Origin: Vibrio inusitatus
GTDB lineage: Bacteria > Pseudomonadota > Gammaproteobacteria > Enterobacterales > Vibrionaceae
Assembly (NCBI GenBank): GCA_024346935.1
Contig: AP024878.1
Location: forward strand, 1,550,001-1,614,000
Length of the DNA: 64,000 nt
Direction of reading: 5' to 3'
The notes beneath the pieces were generated by a model. The model saw only the letters and a list, made by a program, of their open reading frames with translations. It was not told the origin of the DNA and did no database searches. Made by a program: the position numbers and the translations under genes. Shown piece after piece: positions 1-7,969 of this stretch; positions within the stretch are counted from its first letter, which is position 1, and every line of letters begins with the position of its first letter.

Positions 1-1818
1 TTCGCCGGCTTCCATTTCTTGGTCACCCACCACCAACATGTACGGAACACGTTTTAAAGTATGTTCGCGGATTTTAAAGCCAATCTTCTCATTTCTCAAG
101 TCCGCTTTGGCTCTAATTCCACTTTTTTGCATTTTTTGTGCAATTTCTTGAACATATTCTGCTTGTTTGTCAGTAATGTTCAAAATTACCGCTTGTTCTG
201 GTGCCAACCACGTAGGGAAGAAACCAGCGTATTCTTCGATTAAGATACCGATGAAACGCTCAAGTGACCCTAGGATAGCACGGTGAATCATAACAGGAAC
301 TAATCGTTCGTTATTTTCACCTACATAAGTTGCACCTAAACGGCCTGGTAAGTTGAAATCGAGTTGCACTGTACCACATTGCCACGCACGATCCAGACAA
401 TCATACAAAGTAAATTCAATTTTCGGTCCGTAGAACGCACCCTCGCCTTCTTGGATCTCATAAGGAATATCCATAGATTGCAGCGCTTGCTCTAGTGCTT
501 TCTCTGACTCATCCCAGATTTCATCAGAACCTACGCGCTTTTCAGGACGTGTAGACAGCTTAACTACGATGTTATCGAAGCCAAAGGTTTGGTACGTATC
601 GTAAACCATCTTAATGCAGCTAATCACTTCATCTTGGATCTGGCTTTCAGTACAGAAGATGTGCGCATCATCCTGAGTAAAGCCACGGACACGCATGATG
701 CCGTGCAGAGCACCTGATGGTTCGTTACGGTGACATGAACCGAATTCAGCCATACGTAGCGGTAAATCACGGTACGATTTCAGACCTTGGTTAAAGATCT
801 GAACGTGACCTGGGCAGTTCATTGGCTTAATTGCGTATTCACGGTTTTCTGAGTTCGTTGTGAACATCGCATCAGCGTATTTGTCCCAGTGACCTGAACG
901 TTCCCAAAGAACACGGTCCATCATTAGAGGACCTTTTACTTCTTGGTAATCGTATTCAGTTAGTTTTTCACGAATGAATACTTCTAGATCACGGAAAATA
1001 GACCAACCATTGTGGTGCCAGAACACCATACCTGGTGCTTCTTGCTGCATATGGAATAAGTCTAAATGCTTACCAATCTTGCGGTGGTCACGCTTAGCCG
1101 CTTCTTCAAGACGTGTTAGATGCGCCTTAAGTGCTTTCTTGTCGTGGAATGCAGTACCGTAGATACGCTGAAGCATCTTGTTGTCACTGTTACCACGCCA
1201 GTATGCACCCGCCACGTTAAGTAGCGTAAAGTGTTGACAGAAGCCCATGTGCGGTACGTGTGGACCACGACACATGTCGATGTATTCTTCGTGATGGTAA
1301 AGTCCTGGACGATCGTCTTTAGAAACATTCTCATCCAAGATTTCAATCTTGTAGGTCTCTCCGCGAGCTTCAAATGCATCGCGAGCTTCCTGCCAGCTGA
1401 CTTTTTTCTTAACAACTTGATACTTGGTTTTAGCAAGCTCTTTCATACGCTTTTCGATTTTATCTAAATCTTCTTGCGTAAGGTGATGCTCCATATCGAT
1501 GTCATAGTAGAAACCATTGTCGATAGTTGGACCGATAGCCATTTTTGCATCAGGGTAAAGTTGCTTAATAGCATGACCGAGAAGGTGAGCACATGAGTGG
1601 CGCACGATCTCAAGACCATCAACTTCATCTTTTGCAGTAATGATTTCTAGGCTTGCATCTTGTTCGATAAGATCACAAGCATCAACGCGCTCGCCATCTA
1701 CACGACCAGCAATGGTTGCTTTTGCAAGACCAGGGCCAATAGAAGCTGCGATGTCTAGAGTTGATACAGGGTTGTCAAATTGACGCTGACTGCCGTCAGG
1801 AAGAGTAATTACAGGCAT
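1..1818 (-). CDS. thrS: threonyl-tRNA synthetase (C-terminal end outside window)
   Basis: Class II aminoacyl-tRNA synthetase that charges tRNA-Thr in the cytoplasm. The reverse strand from 1818 reads [14 protein letters not shown], the typical start of the N-terminal TGS domain, and stays open to the window edge. About 606 codons are present against about 642 in the E. coli enzyme, so only the end of the anticodon-binding domain should be missing. The frame has no stop inside the window. The ATG at 1818 matches the usual family start. The next gene is divergent (2156), so the 337-bp gap holds both promoters. Identification is confident from the N-terminus, the length and the unbroken frame. 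Confidence 0.95.
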   Translation of the reverse strand, partial: MPVITLPDGSQRQFDNPVSTLDIAASIGPGLAKATIAGRVDGERVDACDLIEQDASLEIITAKDEVDGLEIVRHSCAHLLGHAIKQLYPDAKMAIGPTIDNGFYYDIDMEHHLTQEDLDKIEKRMKELAKTKYQVVKKKVSWQEARDAFEARGETYKIEILDENVSKDDRPGLYHHEEYIDMCRGPHVPHMGFCQHFTLLNVAGAYWRGNSDNKMLQRIYGTAFHDKKALKAHLTRLEEAAKRDHRKIGKHLDLFHMQQEAPGMVFWHHNGWSIFRDLEVFIREKLTEYDYQEVKGPLMMDRVLWERSGHWDKYADAMFTTNSENREYAIKPMNCPGHVQIFNQGLKSYRDLPLRMAEFGSCHRNEPSGALHGIMRVRGFTQDDAHIFCTESQIQDEVISCIKMVYDTYQTFGFDNIVVKLSTRPEKRVGSDEIWDESEKALEQALQSMDIPYEIQEGEGAFYGPKIEFTLYDCLDRAWQCGTVQLDFNLPGRLGATYVGENNERLVPVMIHRAILGSLERFIGILIEEYAGFFPTWLAPEQAVILNITDKQAEYVQEIAQKMQKSGIRAKADLRNEKIGFKIREHTLKRVPYMLVVGDQEMEAGE

Positions 1819-2155
1819 TTTAAGTCCTATTCCAGTGGTGTTACATACGAAGCAACACATGTTTAAGTTAATCTCTTGCGTTCAATGCCTAGAATACAAG
1901 AGCCAAAGAAATGGCTATTATGTCCTTCACAATTACTGATGTGATTGGATTCAAATAATAACAGGCTGAGCATTGTAACCAAAATCACTCAAATAACAAC
2001 CAAAATGCCCGATTACACGGCTTTAATTCGGTATATCAACACGTTAAGTTACACAGTTATGCGAAAATATATACACTGGATAGACCATTAAGTTTTTACA
2101 CTTTGATATACTCCGATCACATATCTACTAATAACAAAGATTTTAAGCCGTAACT
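1819..2155. other. divergent intergenic region thrS / DUF3581 gene
   Basis: No gene is visible in these 337 bases. The right half (about 2030-2110) is AT-rich and likely carries the promoter of the DUF3581 gene. The left half is the leader of thrS. In E. coli thrS is autoregulated through a tRNA-like leader operator, but I cannot trace such a structure here by eye. Confidence 0.4.
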
Positions 2156-2863
2156 ATGTTTCTATCCCCATACTTCGTAAGTGAAAATTCATCGATTCAT
2201 TTTACTCGCAAACAAGCTAGCGATTTTGCTAAGGGTATTGCAGGTGACTTTAACCCTATTCATGACGAAGACAACAAGCGTTTCTGCGTACCAGGCGACC
2301 TGTTATTCGCTGTATTACTGCAGAACGAGGGATTAAGCCAGAACATGAAATTTACCTTCTCTGGAATGGTAAGTGATGGCGTTGAATTGCAGTTAAACCA
2401 CGCATGTGATGAAAACAGCGCTGTTGTGGATGAAAAAGGCAAAGAATACCTAAGCATGGAGCGTCGTGGAGACATCTGCACCGATGCTGAGTTAATCGAG
2501 AATGTTATTCGTGGCTATGTAAAGTTCTCAGGCATGAACTTCCCTCACATCATGGTTCCTCTTATGAAAGAAGAACAAATGATGTTCAACACTAAACGCC
2601 CTCTTATCATTTATGAAAACATGAAGCTTGAGTTTAATCGCTTTGATATCAAAGAACCGACGGTAGAGTTATCTAGCGCCACTTTCGATGTTAACGGCAA
2701 GCGTGGCGTAGTAACCCTAAACTTCGAGTTTAAGGGAGACGGCCAAGTAATAGGTACTGGCAGTAAGCGTATGATTGCTAGCGGTCTTATCCCTTGGGTA
2801 GAAGAAGACATGATGGCGTACGTAGATAAGTTCAACGCAGCTAAAACAAATTTTAGTAAGTAG
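2156..2863 (+). CDS. DUF3581 family protein
   Basis: A 235-aa soluble protein of the DUF3581 family, found in Vibrio and relatives; its function is not established. Residues 31-39 (DFNPIHDED) followed by a Pro-Gly-Asp-Leu-Leu-Phe stretch resemble the GD-x-NPIH motif of MaoC/hot-dog-fold hydratases, so an acyl-CoA or acyl-ACP binding fold is possible (inference). There is no signal peptide or membrane segment. It is a single gene, divergent from thrS and followed by a good intrinsic terminator, so it is probably monocistronic. No strong Shine-Dalgarno precedes the ATG. Confidence 0.75.
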   Translation: MFLSPYFVSENSSIHFTRKQASDFAKGIAGDFNPIHDEDNKRFCVPGDLLFAVLLQNEGLSQNMKFTFSGMVSDGVELQLNHACDENSAVVDEKGKEYLSMERRGDICTDAELIENVIRGYVKFSGMNFPHIMVPLMKEEQMMFNTKRPLIIYENMKLEFNRFDIKEPTVELSSATFDVNGKRGVVTLNFEFKGDGQVIGTGSKRMIASGLIPWVEEDMMAYVDKFNAAKTNFSK

Positions 2864-2893
2864 AAGCGCCATTATTATAAATTGTCTAAAGAA

Positions 2894-2919
2894 GGGTCCA
2901 AGCAATTGGGCCCTTTTTT
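2894..2919 (+). terminator. intrinsic terminator after DUF3581 gene
   Basis: An 8-bp stem (GGGTCCAA paired with TTGGGCCC, one T-G pair) is closed by a 4-nt loop and followed by six T. Confidence 0.8.
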
Positions 2920-2978
2920 CGCTTAATACAAAAGAAAGTAACTTTTGATTAGTCATTATTCTCCAATCAAGTAGAGAC

Positions 2979-3635
2979 CTAATGTCCTTGCTTAAGAACC
3001 TTCAACACATCAATCATTGAAGGTAGAACTTGATGCCCTAATGAAATTATCTCATCAGTTGGAAATACGAGATCGGGAATTTGATACATTTGCAAGTTTG
3101 CGGCAATACCAGAACGCACACCATTGTTTGAGTCTTCGAAACCTAAGCATTGCTGTGGCTCTATATTAAGTCTGCTAGCGGCCAATAAATAGATTTCCGG
3201 ATCAGGTTTGCCATGCGTCACTTCGCATCCACAAGCCAAAATATCGAAGTAGGCGTCTAGCCCTGCTAGTTTCAACTTTGTTTTAGCTAAGCTTAAGTCT
3301 GTCGATGTAGCGACCGCTATCGGTATGTTATTGTCCTTCAGCCAATCAAGAAGCTCAAGTACTCCCTCTTTAATGGGAATTGCCTGATGATGCGTAACAT
3401 CATGGTAATACTCCATCCACACTTTACGAAGTGCAGGATAATCCAAATCATCAGGATAACCGGCACGTATGGTGCGCTCCACTCCTTGTGCATTTTGGCC
3501 AATGATCGCAAGATACTCTGGCTTCAAAAACTCAAGCCCTAGAGTATGGCATGCTTTTTCAAAAGCATTCATACACACTCGCTCGGTATCAAGAAGCAAC
3601 CCATCCATATCAAAAATTGCGGCTTTAAAAGTCAT
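2979..3635 (-). CDS. HAD-superfamily sugar-phosphatase / beta-phosphoglucomutase-like
   Basis: A 218-aa haloacid-dehalogenase hydrolase of subfamily IA. The nucleophile motif DMDGLLLD starts at Asp9, with Asp11 as the general acid. A helical cap follows, then the motif II Thr in ATSTDLS, the motif III Lys in GKPDPE, and the motif IV acidic residues in GFEDSNNGV. This set fits small sugar-phosphate phosphatases such as E. coli YniC, or beta-phosphoglucomutases; the substrate cannot be read from sequence. It is cytoplasmic and appears monocistronic. Just past its stop (about 2930-2970) lies a fragment similar to the inside of the MITE-like repeat described at 56397. Confidence 0.85.
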   Translation of the reverse strand: MTFKAAIFDMDGLLLDTERVCMNAFEKACHTLGLEFLKPEYLAIIGQNAQGVERTIRAGYPDDLDYPALRKVWMEYYHDVTHHQAIPIKEGVLELLDWLKDNNIPIAVATSTDLSLAKTKLKLAGLDAYFDILACGCEVTHGKPDPEIYLLAASRLNIEPQQCLGFEDSNNGVRSGIAANLQMYQIPDLVFPTDEIISLGHQVLPSMIDVLKVLKQGH

Positions 3636-3801
3636 AGTTCTGTCTCGATGATCAGGAATCGTGATACTACTAAAATTATCTCATATAGCAAATATTCAAA
3701 CTGCCCATCATCTATATTCACACATATTGATAAATAGCAGCCTTTAATCATTAGTGTTACGGTAGAAAATCAAGATTGCAGGTTTGTACGTAGGAAAGAC
3801 G

Positions 3802-4123
3802 ATGATTCAATGGCCATGTATTTTAAAGTTAGACGGTGATTCCGAGCTAATATTTGTCGCTTCAGAGGCAAAACTAGATGAAGAATTAGAGGGCCTAATT
3901 ATGGGAAGTACTGACTGTTTAAATTGATAGCTTTGGCCAAAGTTATGCGATTAGTCCGAACGATGACACGTATTTATTCGAACCGAATGAAGCTTCACTA
4001 TCGCTTCAATCAATGACTCAATTAATTCAAGAGCATGAGTTTTCCAAAGCAGAAATGTGTTTGACAAAAATTCAATTCATGTCGATTGAAGAAGCAGTAC
4101 AATCACTTGAGGTTAAAAGCTAG
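3802..4123 (+). pseudogene. DUF4144 gene broken by a one-base frameshift
   Basis: From the ATG at 3802 the frame reads MIQWPCILKLDG and onward, then stops at 3925. Shifting one base at the short A-run at 3921-3923 restores a continuous reading frame (IDSFGQSYAISPND...) to the TAG at 4121, giving a protein of about 106 aa that looks like the small DUF4144 family of vibrios. The shift is one extra base in an A-run, so it could be a real inactivating mutation or a base-calling error. A second, more decayed copy of its C-terminal half lies at 5335-5523. Confidence 0.7.
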
Positions 4124-4141
4124 CTGGCAGTATAAACGTTT

Positions 4142-4249
4142 GAATATAACGCCCCTACCCTCACTCGCTCTGCACTCATCGTTGATGTTACAGGTTATGT
4201 TGTTTGCGAAGCAGTAAATTACATTAAGAAAAGCTTCCAGTTCCAATGA
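4142..4249 (+). pseudogene. relic of the small membrane protein found intact at 5772
   Basis: Without a start codon, this stretch translates as EYNAPTLTRSALIVDVTGYV and ends at 4249. It matches residues about 29-58 of the intact protein at 5772-5978 (EHDAPILIRSALIVGVTGYV). It follows the broken DUF4144 gene, just as the intact protein follows the second DUF4144 relic, so the pair was duplicated together. Confidence 0.7.
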
Positions 4250-4635
4250 ACTTTAGTAAAGCCTCTAATGGTCATTTTTCTATGCTCTCGAATTCAAATA
4301 CGAAATGTGACACTTCGCCATTAACGCAGGAGACTCTATACCTGTGAGAGTGACATATTCATGCGTATCTTTCGCAATCTGTCGTTTTAACAGCCAGCAA
4401 CTCTGCCATTATCTCCAAGCATTATTATCGAGGAGCGTTTCATCAACAAAGATATCCATTAACAAAAGAACGAGGTGAAAAATTCGTATCATACAAAATA
4501 ACTCACGACTTCTTGTCACGAGGGCACAATTAGCATGTATCAACAAATTGAATAGTATCCAATTTAGTGAAAATAGCATTTCAAATAGAAAATAGCCTTA
4601 GTAAAAACACAAGCGTTCTAACTAAGGAAATACCT
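4250..4635. other. gene-poor stretch before the lipoprotein gene
   Basis: No gene is recognised. On the plus strand, about 4369-4535 holds an open stretch of roughly 50 codons with no start that ends at a TAG near 4533. It may be a remnant of another gene, but I cannot match it to a family. Confidence 0.3.
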
Positions 4636-5076
4636 ATGAAATCAATTTTCACTATCTTAATCACGTCCCTCATGCTGTTTGGTTGTGCTTCAAACGAAAC
4701 TGCGATGCTACAGCAAGGTGAAGTGCTCGCTAATCAAATTACTAAAAACGACAATACGGGCGCAGGAGAGGCAATAGGCAATCTCGGTGGTTTAGTTGCA
4801 TCGGACTCGGACTCTCGTCTAGCTGGCTTTCTAATTGGTGGTTTAGTTGGTGATGCGATTGAGGAAGGTTCATTATCAGTCACATCAGAACTTGTAATCC
4901 GTTTAGAAGACAATCGTGTAATTAACATTAAAATGCCCACTGTTACTGATAAGTTGAAAGAGGGCGATATTGTCGATGTTGCTTTCAATCAATATGGTGA
5001 TCCAATTGATGTTAAGGTTGCAGTAAAGATTAGAGCACTACCCGCTGAAGTTGCAACTACCAAGCTTATTCAGTAA
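4636..5076 (+). CDS. small glycine-rich lipoprotein
   Basis: A 146-aa predicted lipoprotein. The ATG at 4636 gives a lipoprotein signal peptide ending in the lipobox LFGC, so the mature protein would start at Cys17; upstream in-frame ATGs would spoil this signal. Residues about 40-75 are Gly/Ala rich (GAGEAIGNLGG ... GFLIGGLVGDAIEEG), like the glycine-zipper segment of SlyB/Pcp-type outer-membrane lipoproteins. A hydrophilic beta-rich domain of about 60 residues follows. Function is unknown; a cell-envelope role is inferred. It stands alone between relics of duplicated genes. Confidence 0.75.
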   Translation: MKSIFTILITSLMLFGCASNETAMLQQGEVLANQITKNDNTGAGEAIGNLGGLVASDSDSRLAGFLIGGLVGDAIEEGSLSVTSELVIRLEDNRVINIKMPTVTDKLKEGDIVDVAFNQYGDPIDVKVAVKIRALPAEVATTKLIQ

Positions 5077-5256
5077 GCACCTAAACTACTGTCTGTTCTC
5101 ATTCTGCATCAAAAAACATCTCGGTAAATAGTAGTTAGGGTAATCACTAGAACACTTCAAAAGTGGTATAAAGATACACCGTATCTACCGGTGGCCAGAA
5201 AAATGGCAATCGGTGTGTAACCGCTTTTTACTTTGTCGTTACCCTACATTTAAACT

Positions 5257-5325
5257 ATGTCTAACAACGCTTGTAGAAGGTGCTTGACCACGGTAGCTTC
5301 AAAGCGCTTTACCTGGCTTCGGCAT
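5257..5325 (-). pseudogene. relic of the 3' end of ydiJ
   Basis: Read on the minus strand, this stretch encodes CRSQVKRFEATVVKHLLQAL, almost identical to the last residues of the intact ydiJ product at 7967 (CRSQVKRFEGSVVKHPLQAL). It carries substitutions and lies in the same orientation, about 2.7 kb to the left of the intact gene. It joins directly to the DUF4144 relic, which marks an old duplication or deletion junction. The plus-strand open frame 5257-5523 is only a chance fusion across that junction. Confidence 0.75.
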
Positions 5326-5334
5326 AAATATCCC

Positions 5335-5523
5335 GACATTAATGATAATACGGGCCAAAGTTATGCCATCAGTCAAAAGATAGACACGTATCTAGCCGAA
5401 CCTGGTGAAGATCCGCTACCGTTTCAATCCGTGACTCAATTGAATCAAGAATATGAATTTTCCAAAGCAGTAATGTGTCTAACGAAAATTCAATTTATAG
5501 CCATTGAAGAAGCCATACAATAA
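5335..5523 (+). pseudogene. truncated second DUF4144 copy
   Basis: The plus strand encodes the C-terminal half of a DUF4144 protein (GQSYAISQKIDTYLAEPGED ... KIQFIAIEEAIQ), clearly related to the C-terminal half of the copy at 3802-4123 (GQSYAISPNDDTYLFEPNEA ... KIQFMSIEEAVQ). The N-terminal half is gone, replaced by the ydiJ tail relic, so it is almost certainly not functional. Confidence 0.7.
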
Positions 5524-5771
5524 ATCGAATTTTAATGATAGCTTGCCGAATAGTGCATGCAATCTCAACCCAGACCGAGCGTTCACAGCTCACAAATGAA
5601 GACTTTCAAATCTGGAATATTAGCTTACTGATTAAAACTGGGGGCTACATTGACGAGCATGCTCAAGAAGCGCATTCTTCTAAATCCAAACAGGACAAAA
5701 CGTGCGTTCATTATTATGGCAACCCACTAATTGCTTGTTCTGTGAAAAGCATTGATATCGAGGCAGGCGAA

Positions 5772-5978
5772 ATGAATAAAGTTTTTATGCTGGTAATGGG
5801 GCTGCTTTTTACAAGCCGCCTGTACGCAAGTATAGTCCCGCACGTTCATGAACTAGAACATGACGCTCCTATCCTTATTCGATCAGCTCTCATCGTTGGC
5901 GTTACAGGTTATGTTGTTTGGGCTGCAATTAAATACATCAAAAAGAGCAAAGCTGCTGATTCAAAAAATATTTTGTAA
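5772..5978 (+). CDS. small exported/membrane protein
   Basis: A 68-aa protein. The ATG at 5772 is chosen over an in-frame ATG at 5535 because it starts a clean signal-like segment (MNKVFMLVMGLLFTSRLYAS) and the preceding 79 codons look like decayed DNA. A second hydrophobic segment (about residues 33-56, ILIRSALIVGVTGYVVWAAI) is followed by a Lys-rich tail (KYIKKSKAADSK), which suggests a small single-span inner-membrane protein after signal cleavage. No family is recognised. Part of the same gene survives as a relic at 4142-4249. Confidence 0.55.
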   Translation: MNKVFMLVMGLLFTSRLYASIVPHVHELEHDAPILIRSALIVGVTGYVVWAAIKYIKKSKAADSKNIL

Positions 5979-6699
5979 AACCTTAAAGGTTAGTTTTAGT
6001 TTGGCTAACCACGAAATAAACTCAAGTAAAGAGCAACACTGCAAAGACAACGCATACTATTGCAATCCATGTCATTACAGCACTTCTATTCAGCTAGGTT
6101 TTTGCAGTAAATCCTTATACCAGAGCGCTGCAAGATAAGCACTGAGATTGATGAAGCTCACAAGACGCAATATAAAAGAAATGCGCACACTCTAAACACA
6201 CCACCCTAACTAAGAGTATTGGCATGCCATTGTTGAGATGATCAGGGATCAATTCGTCTGTGACCCTAATAACCATGAGATTATTCTTGGTCTTGTCACC
6301 TTCTTTAGGCTTCATTGTGACGAGACTCTTTGTGTTGTTACATGGGTTCGTAACGACTGAGAAATTACCGGCATAGGATGTGCTATAACTCTCTGAGATG
6401 ATTGATGAGCATATTCTACTATCGGATTTTAAAAGTTCCTATTTAGCTCAATTGTGGTCATATATAAACCCTATTTATACACGACATTTCATCCTTTGCA
6501 GGTGATGTCTATCCGCCTACTTGTCCCTGTAGAGCCTATAATCCTGTGGGATGAACATTTGAGACAATTTGTTCCATGATAATTCCATCCCACTGAATAC
6601 AACTACCCTATACTTCTTGGAACATTTGTTATTAAGGTCAACGTAATTCTGAAGATCCCACGTCAAGTATTTCAAACATACCCTATTAATGAGTGAGTA
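5979..6699. other. 720-bp stretch without a convincing gene
   Basis: Only weak open frames are present. The segment about 6055-6100 (…ATTGC-AATCCATGTCATTAC then CACTTCTA) resembles 7951-7985, where the MITE-like repeat meets the 3' end of ydiJ, so it may be another relic of that junction. The last 100 bases hold the promoter region of the YdjM-like gene. I see no LexA box there. Confidence 0.4.
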
Positions 6700-7701
6700 A
6701 TGGATCCATTAACGCAAGGATTGCTAGGGGCGTCTGTGCCTCAGTCAATGTATAAGAAGCAGCATATAGTTGTCGCAGGTGTATTGGGGCTACTTGCTGG
6801 AATGGCACCAGATTTAGATGTACTTATTCGTTCATCAAGGGATCCATTGCTATTTTTGCAGTTTCATCGGCAATTTACTCATTCACTGCTGTTTATCCCT
6901 GTGGGTAGTTTCATTTGCGCATTGGTTTTGCATTGGTTAATCGCAAAAAAACACCATTTCTCCTTTAAACAAAGTTGGGGAGCTTGCGCCTTAGGTTATG
7001 GTACTCACGGGCTTCTTGACTCCTGCACGTCATATGGCACTCAGCTATTTTGGCCTATTTCCAATGAACGTTTTGCATGGAACGCCATCTCAGTGGTTGA
7101 TCCTGCATTTACCCTTCCTATATTGATTTTACTGATATTTGCAACGTTAAAGAAAAACCCTTTGTTTGCACGTTTTGCAATTTTGTGGGGCTTGATCTAC
7201 CTCACTCTAGGGGTGGTCCAACGAGACAGAGCAGAAACTAACGGATTGTTATTAGCCAACAGCCGGCAGCATGTGCCTATACGGATAGAAGCAAAACCTA
7301 CTTTCGCTAATATCTTAGTCTGGAAGATCATTTACGAAACCGATGGTCGGTATTACGTAGATGCCGTCAGGATGGGGACGTCGGTAAAAATGTATTCTGG
7401 TGAATCTATCGCTAAACTAGACATGAATAGAGATTTCCCTTGGCTTGACCCTAACTATCAACAAGCGAAAGACATCGAACGTTTTAGCCAGTTTTCAAAT
7501 GGCTTTCTTGCACAAGATCCTGTCGATAAATTCAAAGTTATTGATGTGCGTTACTCTATGATCCCCAATGAAATACGGGCCCTGTGGAGTATCAATCTAT
7601 CACCATCAAATGATAAAAACACACACGTTAAGTACACAACTCATCGTAATAACACACCAGAATCAAGGCAGCCGTTTTGGGATATGCTCACTGACTTTTA
7701 A
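6700..7701 (+). CDS. YdjM/DUF457-type inner-membrane putative metal-dependent hydrolase
   Basis: A 333-aa membrane protein of the YdjM/YbcI (DUF457) group, annotated in other bacteria as inner-membrane metal-dependent hydrolase; the true reaction is not established. The start MDPLTQGLLGASV is typical. Family-like polar motifs are visible: Asp-Leu-Asp after the first helix (PDLDVLIRS) and the His-Arg-Gln-Phe-Thr-His group (residues about 56-61). About four hydrophobic helices lie in residues 25-175, followed by a soluble domain of about 150 residues that the short E. coli YdjM lacks. It is monocistronic, with a strong hairpin after it. E. coli ydjM is LexA-controlled, but no such box is seen here. 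Confidence 0.75.
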   Translation: MDPLTQGLLGASVPQSMYKKQHIVVAGVLGLLAGMAPDLDVLIRSSRDPLLFLQFHRQFTHSLLFIPVGSFICALVLHWLIAKKHHFSFKQSWGACALGYGTHGLLDSCTSYGTQLFWPISNERFAWNAISVVDPAFTLPILILLIFATLKKNPLFARFAILWGLIYLTLGVVQRDRAETNGLLLANSRQHVPIRIEAKPTFANILVWKIIYETDGRYYVDAVRMGTSVKMYSGESIAKLDMNRDFPWLDPNYQQAKDIERFSQFSNGFLAQDPVDKFKVIDVRYSMIPNEIRALWSINLSPSNDKNTHVKYTTHRNNTPESRQPFWDMLTDF

Positions 7702-7770
7702 AGAAAGTCATAATTTGAACTGAACCCGCTTTAGTCTGTCATTACTGATGCAAAAACGGCATCATTAAAG

Positions 7771-7798
7771 AATAAAGCGAGGTAAACCTCGCTTTATT
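7771..7798. terminator. long inverted repeat, likely terminator
   Basis: A 13-bp perfect stem (AATAAAGCGAGGT with its complement) with a 2-nt loop. T-rich flanks on both strands suggest bidirectional termination between the YdjM-like gene and ydiJ. Confidence 0.75.
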
Positions 7799-7802
7799 CT
7801 GA

Positions 7803-7969
7803 TTAACACCATTTACAGCAAGTAAATGACCAGACATAGCGCAAGACAAATACTTGAGAATAAGGCAAAAATTTTTGATAAGTCGTTATTCTACAATCAA
7901 AAACTCCAACGCAGATATTCAGTATTTTAACACGCTAGACTGTTCTGTTATTGGCTACGATTGTCATTA
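7803..7969. repeat. MITE-like palindromic repeat, copy A (167 bp)
   Basis: Left end TTAACACCATTTACAGCAAG and right end ...GGCTACGATTGTCATTA are imperfect inverted repeats of each other. The interior (about 7870-7935) matches the interior of the copy at 56397 nearly base for base (for example ATTCTACAATCAAAAA). The element's last three bases (7967-7969) are the TAA stop codon of ydiJ on the minus strand. It encodes no protein. Confidence 0.75.

Noticed and set aside
5126..5247. Inverted repeat that could be an integron attC site
   Set aside because: The arms TTAGGGTAA / TTACCCTA are imperfect, and the attC core boxes (GTTRRRY, RYYYAAC) are not found in the right places; no integrase or cassette array is present.
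5257..5523. 88-aa plus-strand open frame
   Set aside because: Its first third is the antisense of a ydiJ 3' relic and the rest a DUF4144 fragment; it is a junction artefact, not a new gene.
6115..6315. 66-aa minus-strand frame with two CxxC-like pairs
   Set aside because: No ribosome site, lies in a decayed region, and the Cys pattern is not regular enough for a zinc ribbon.
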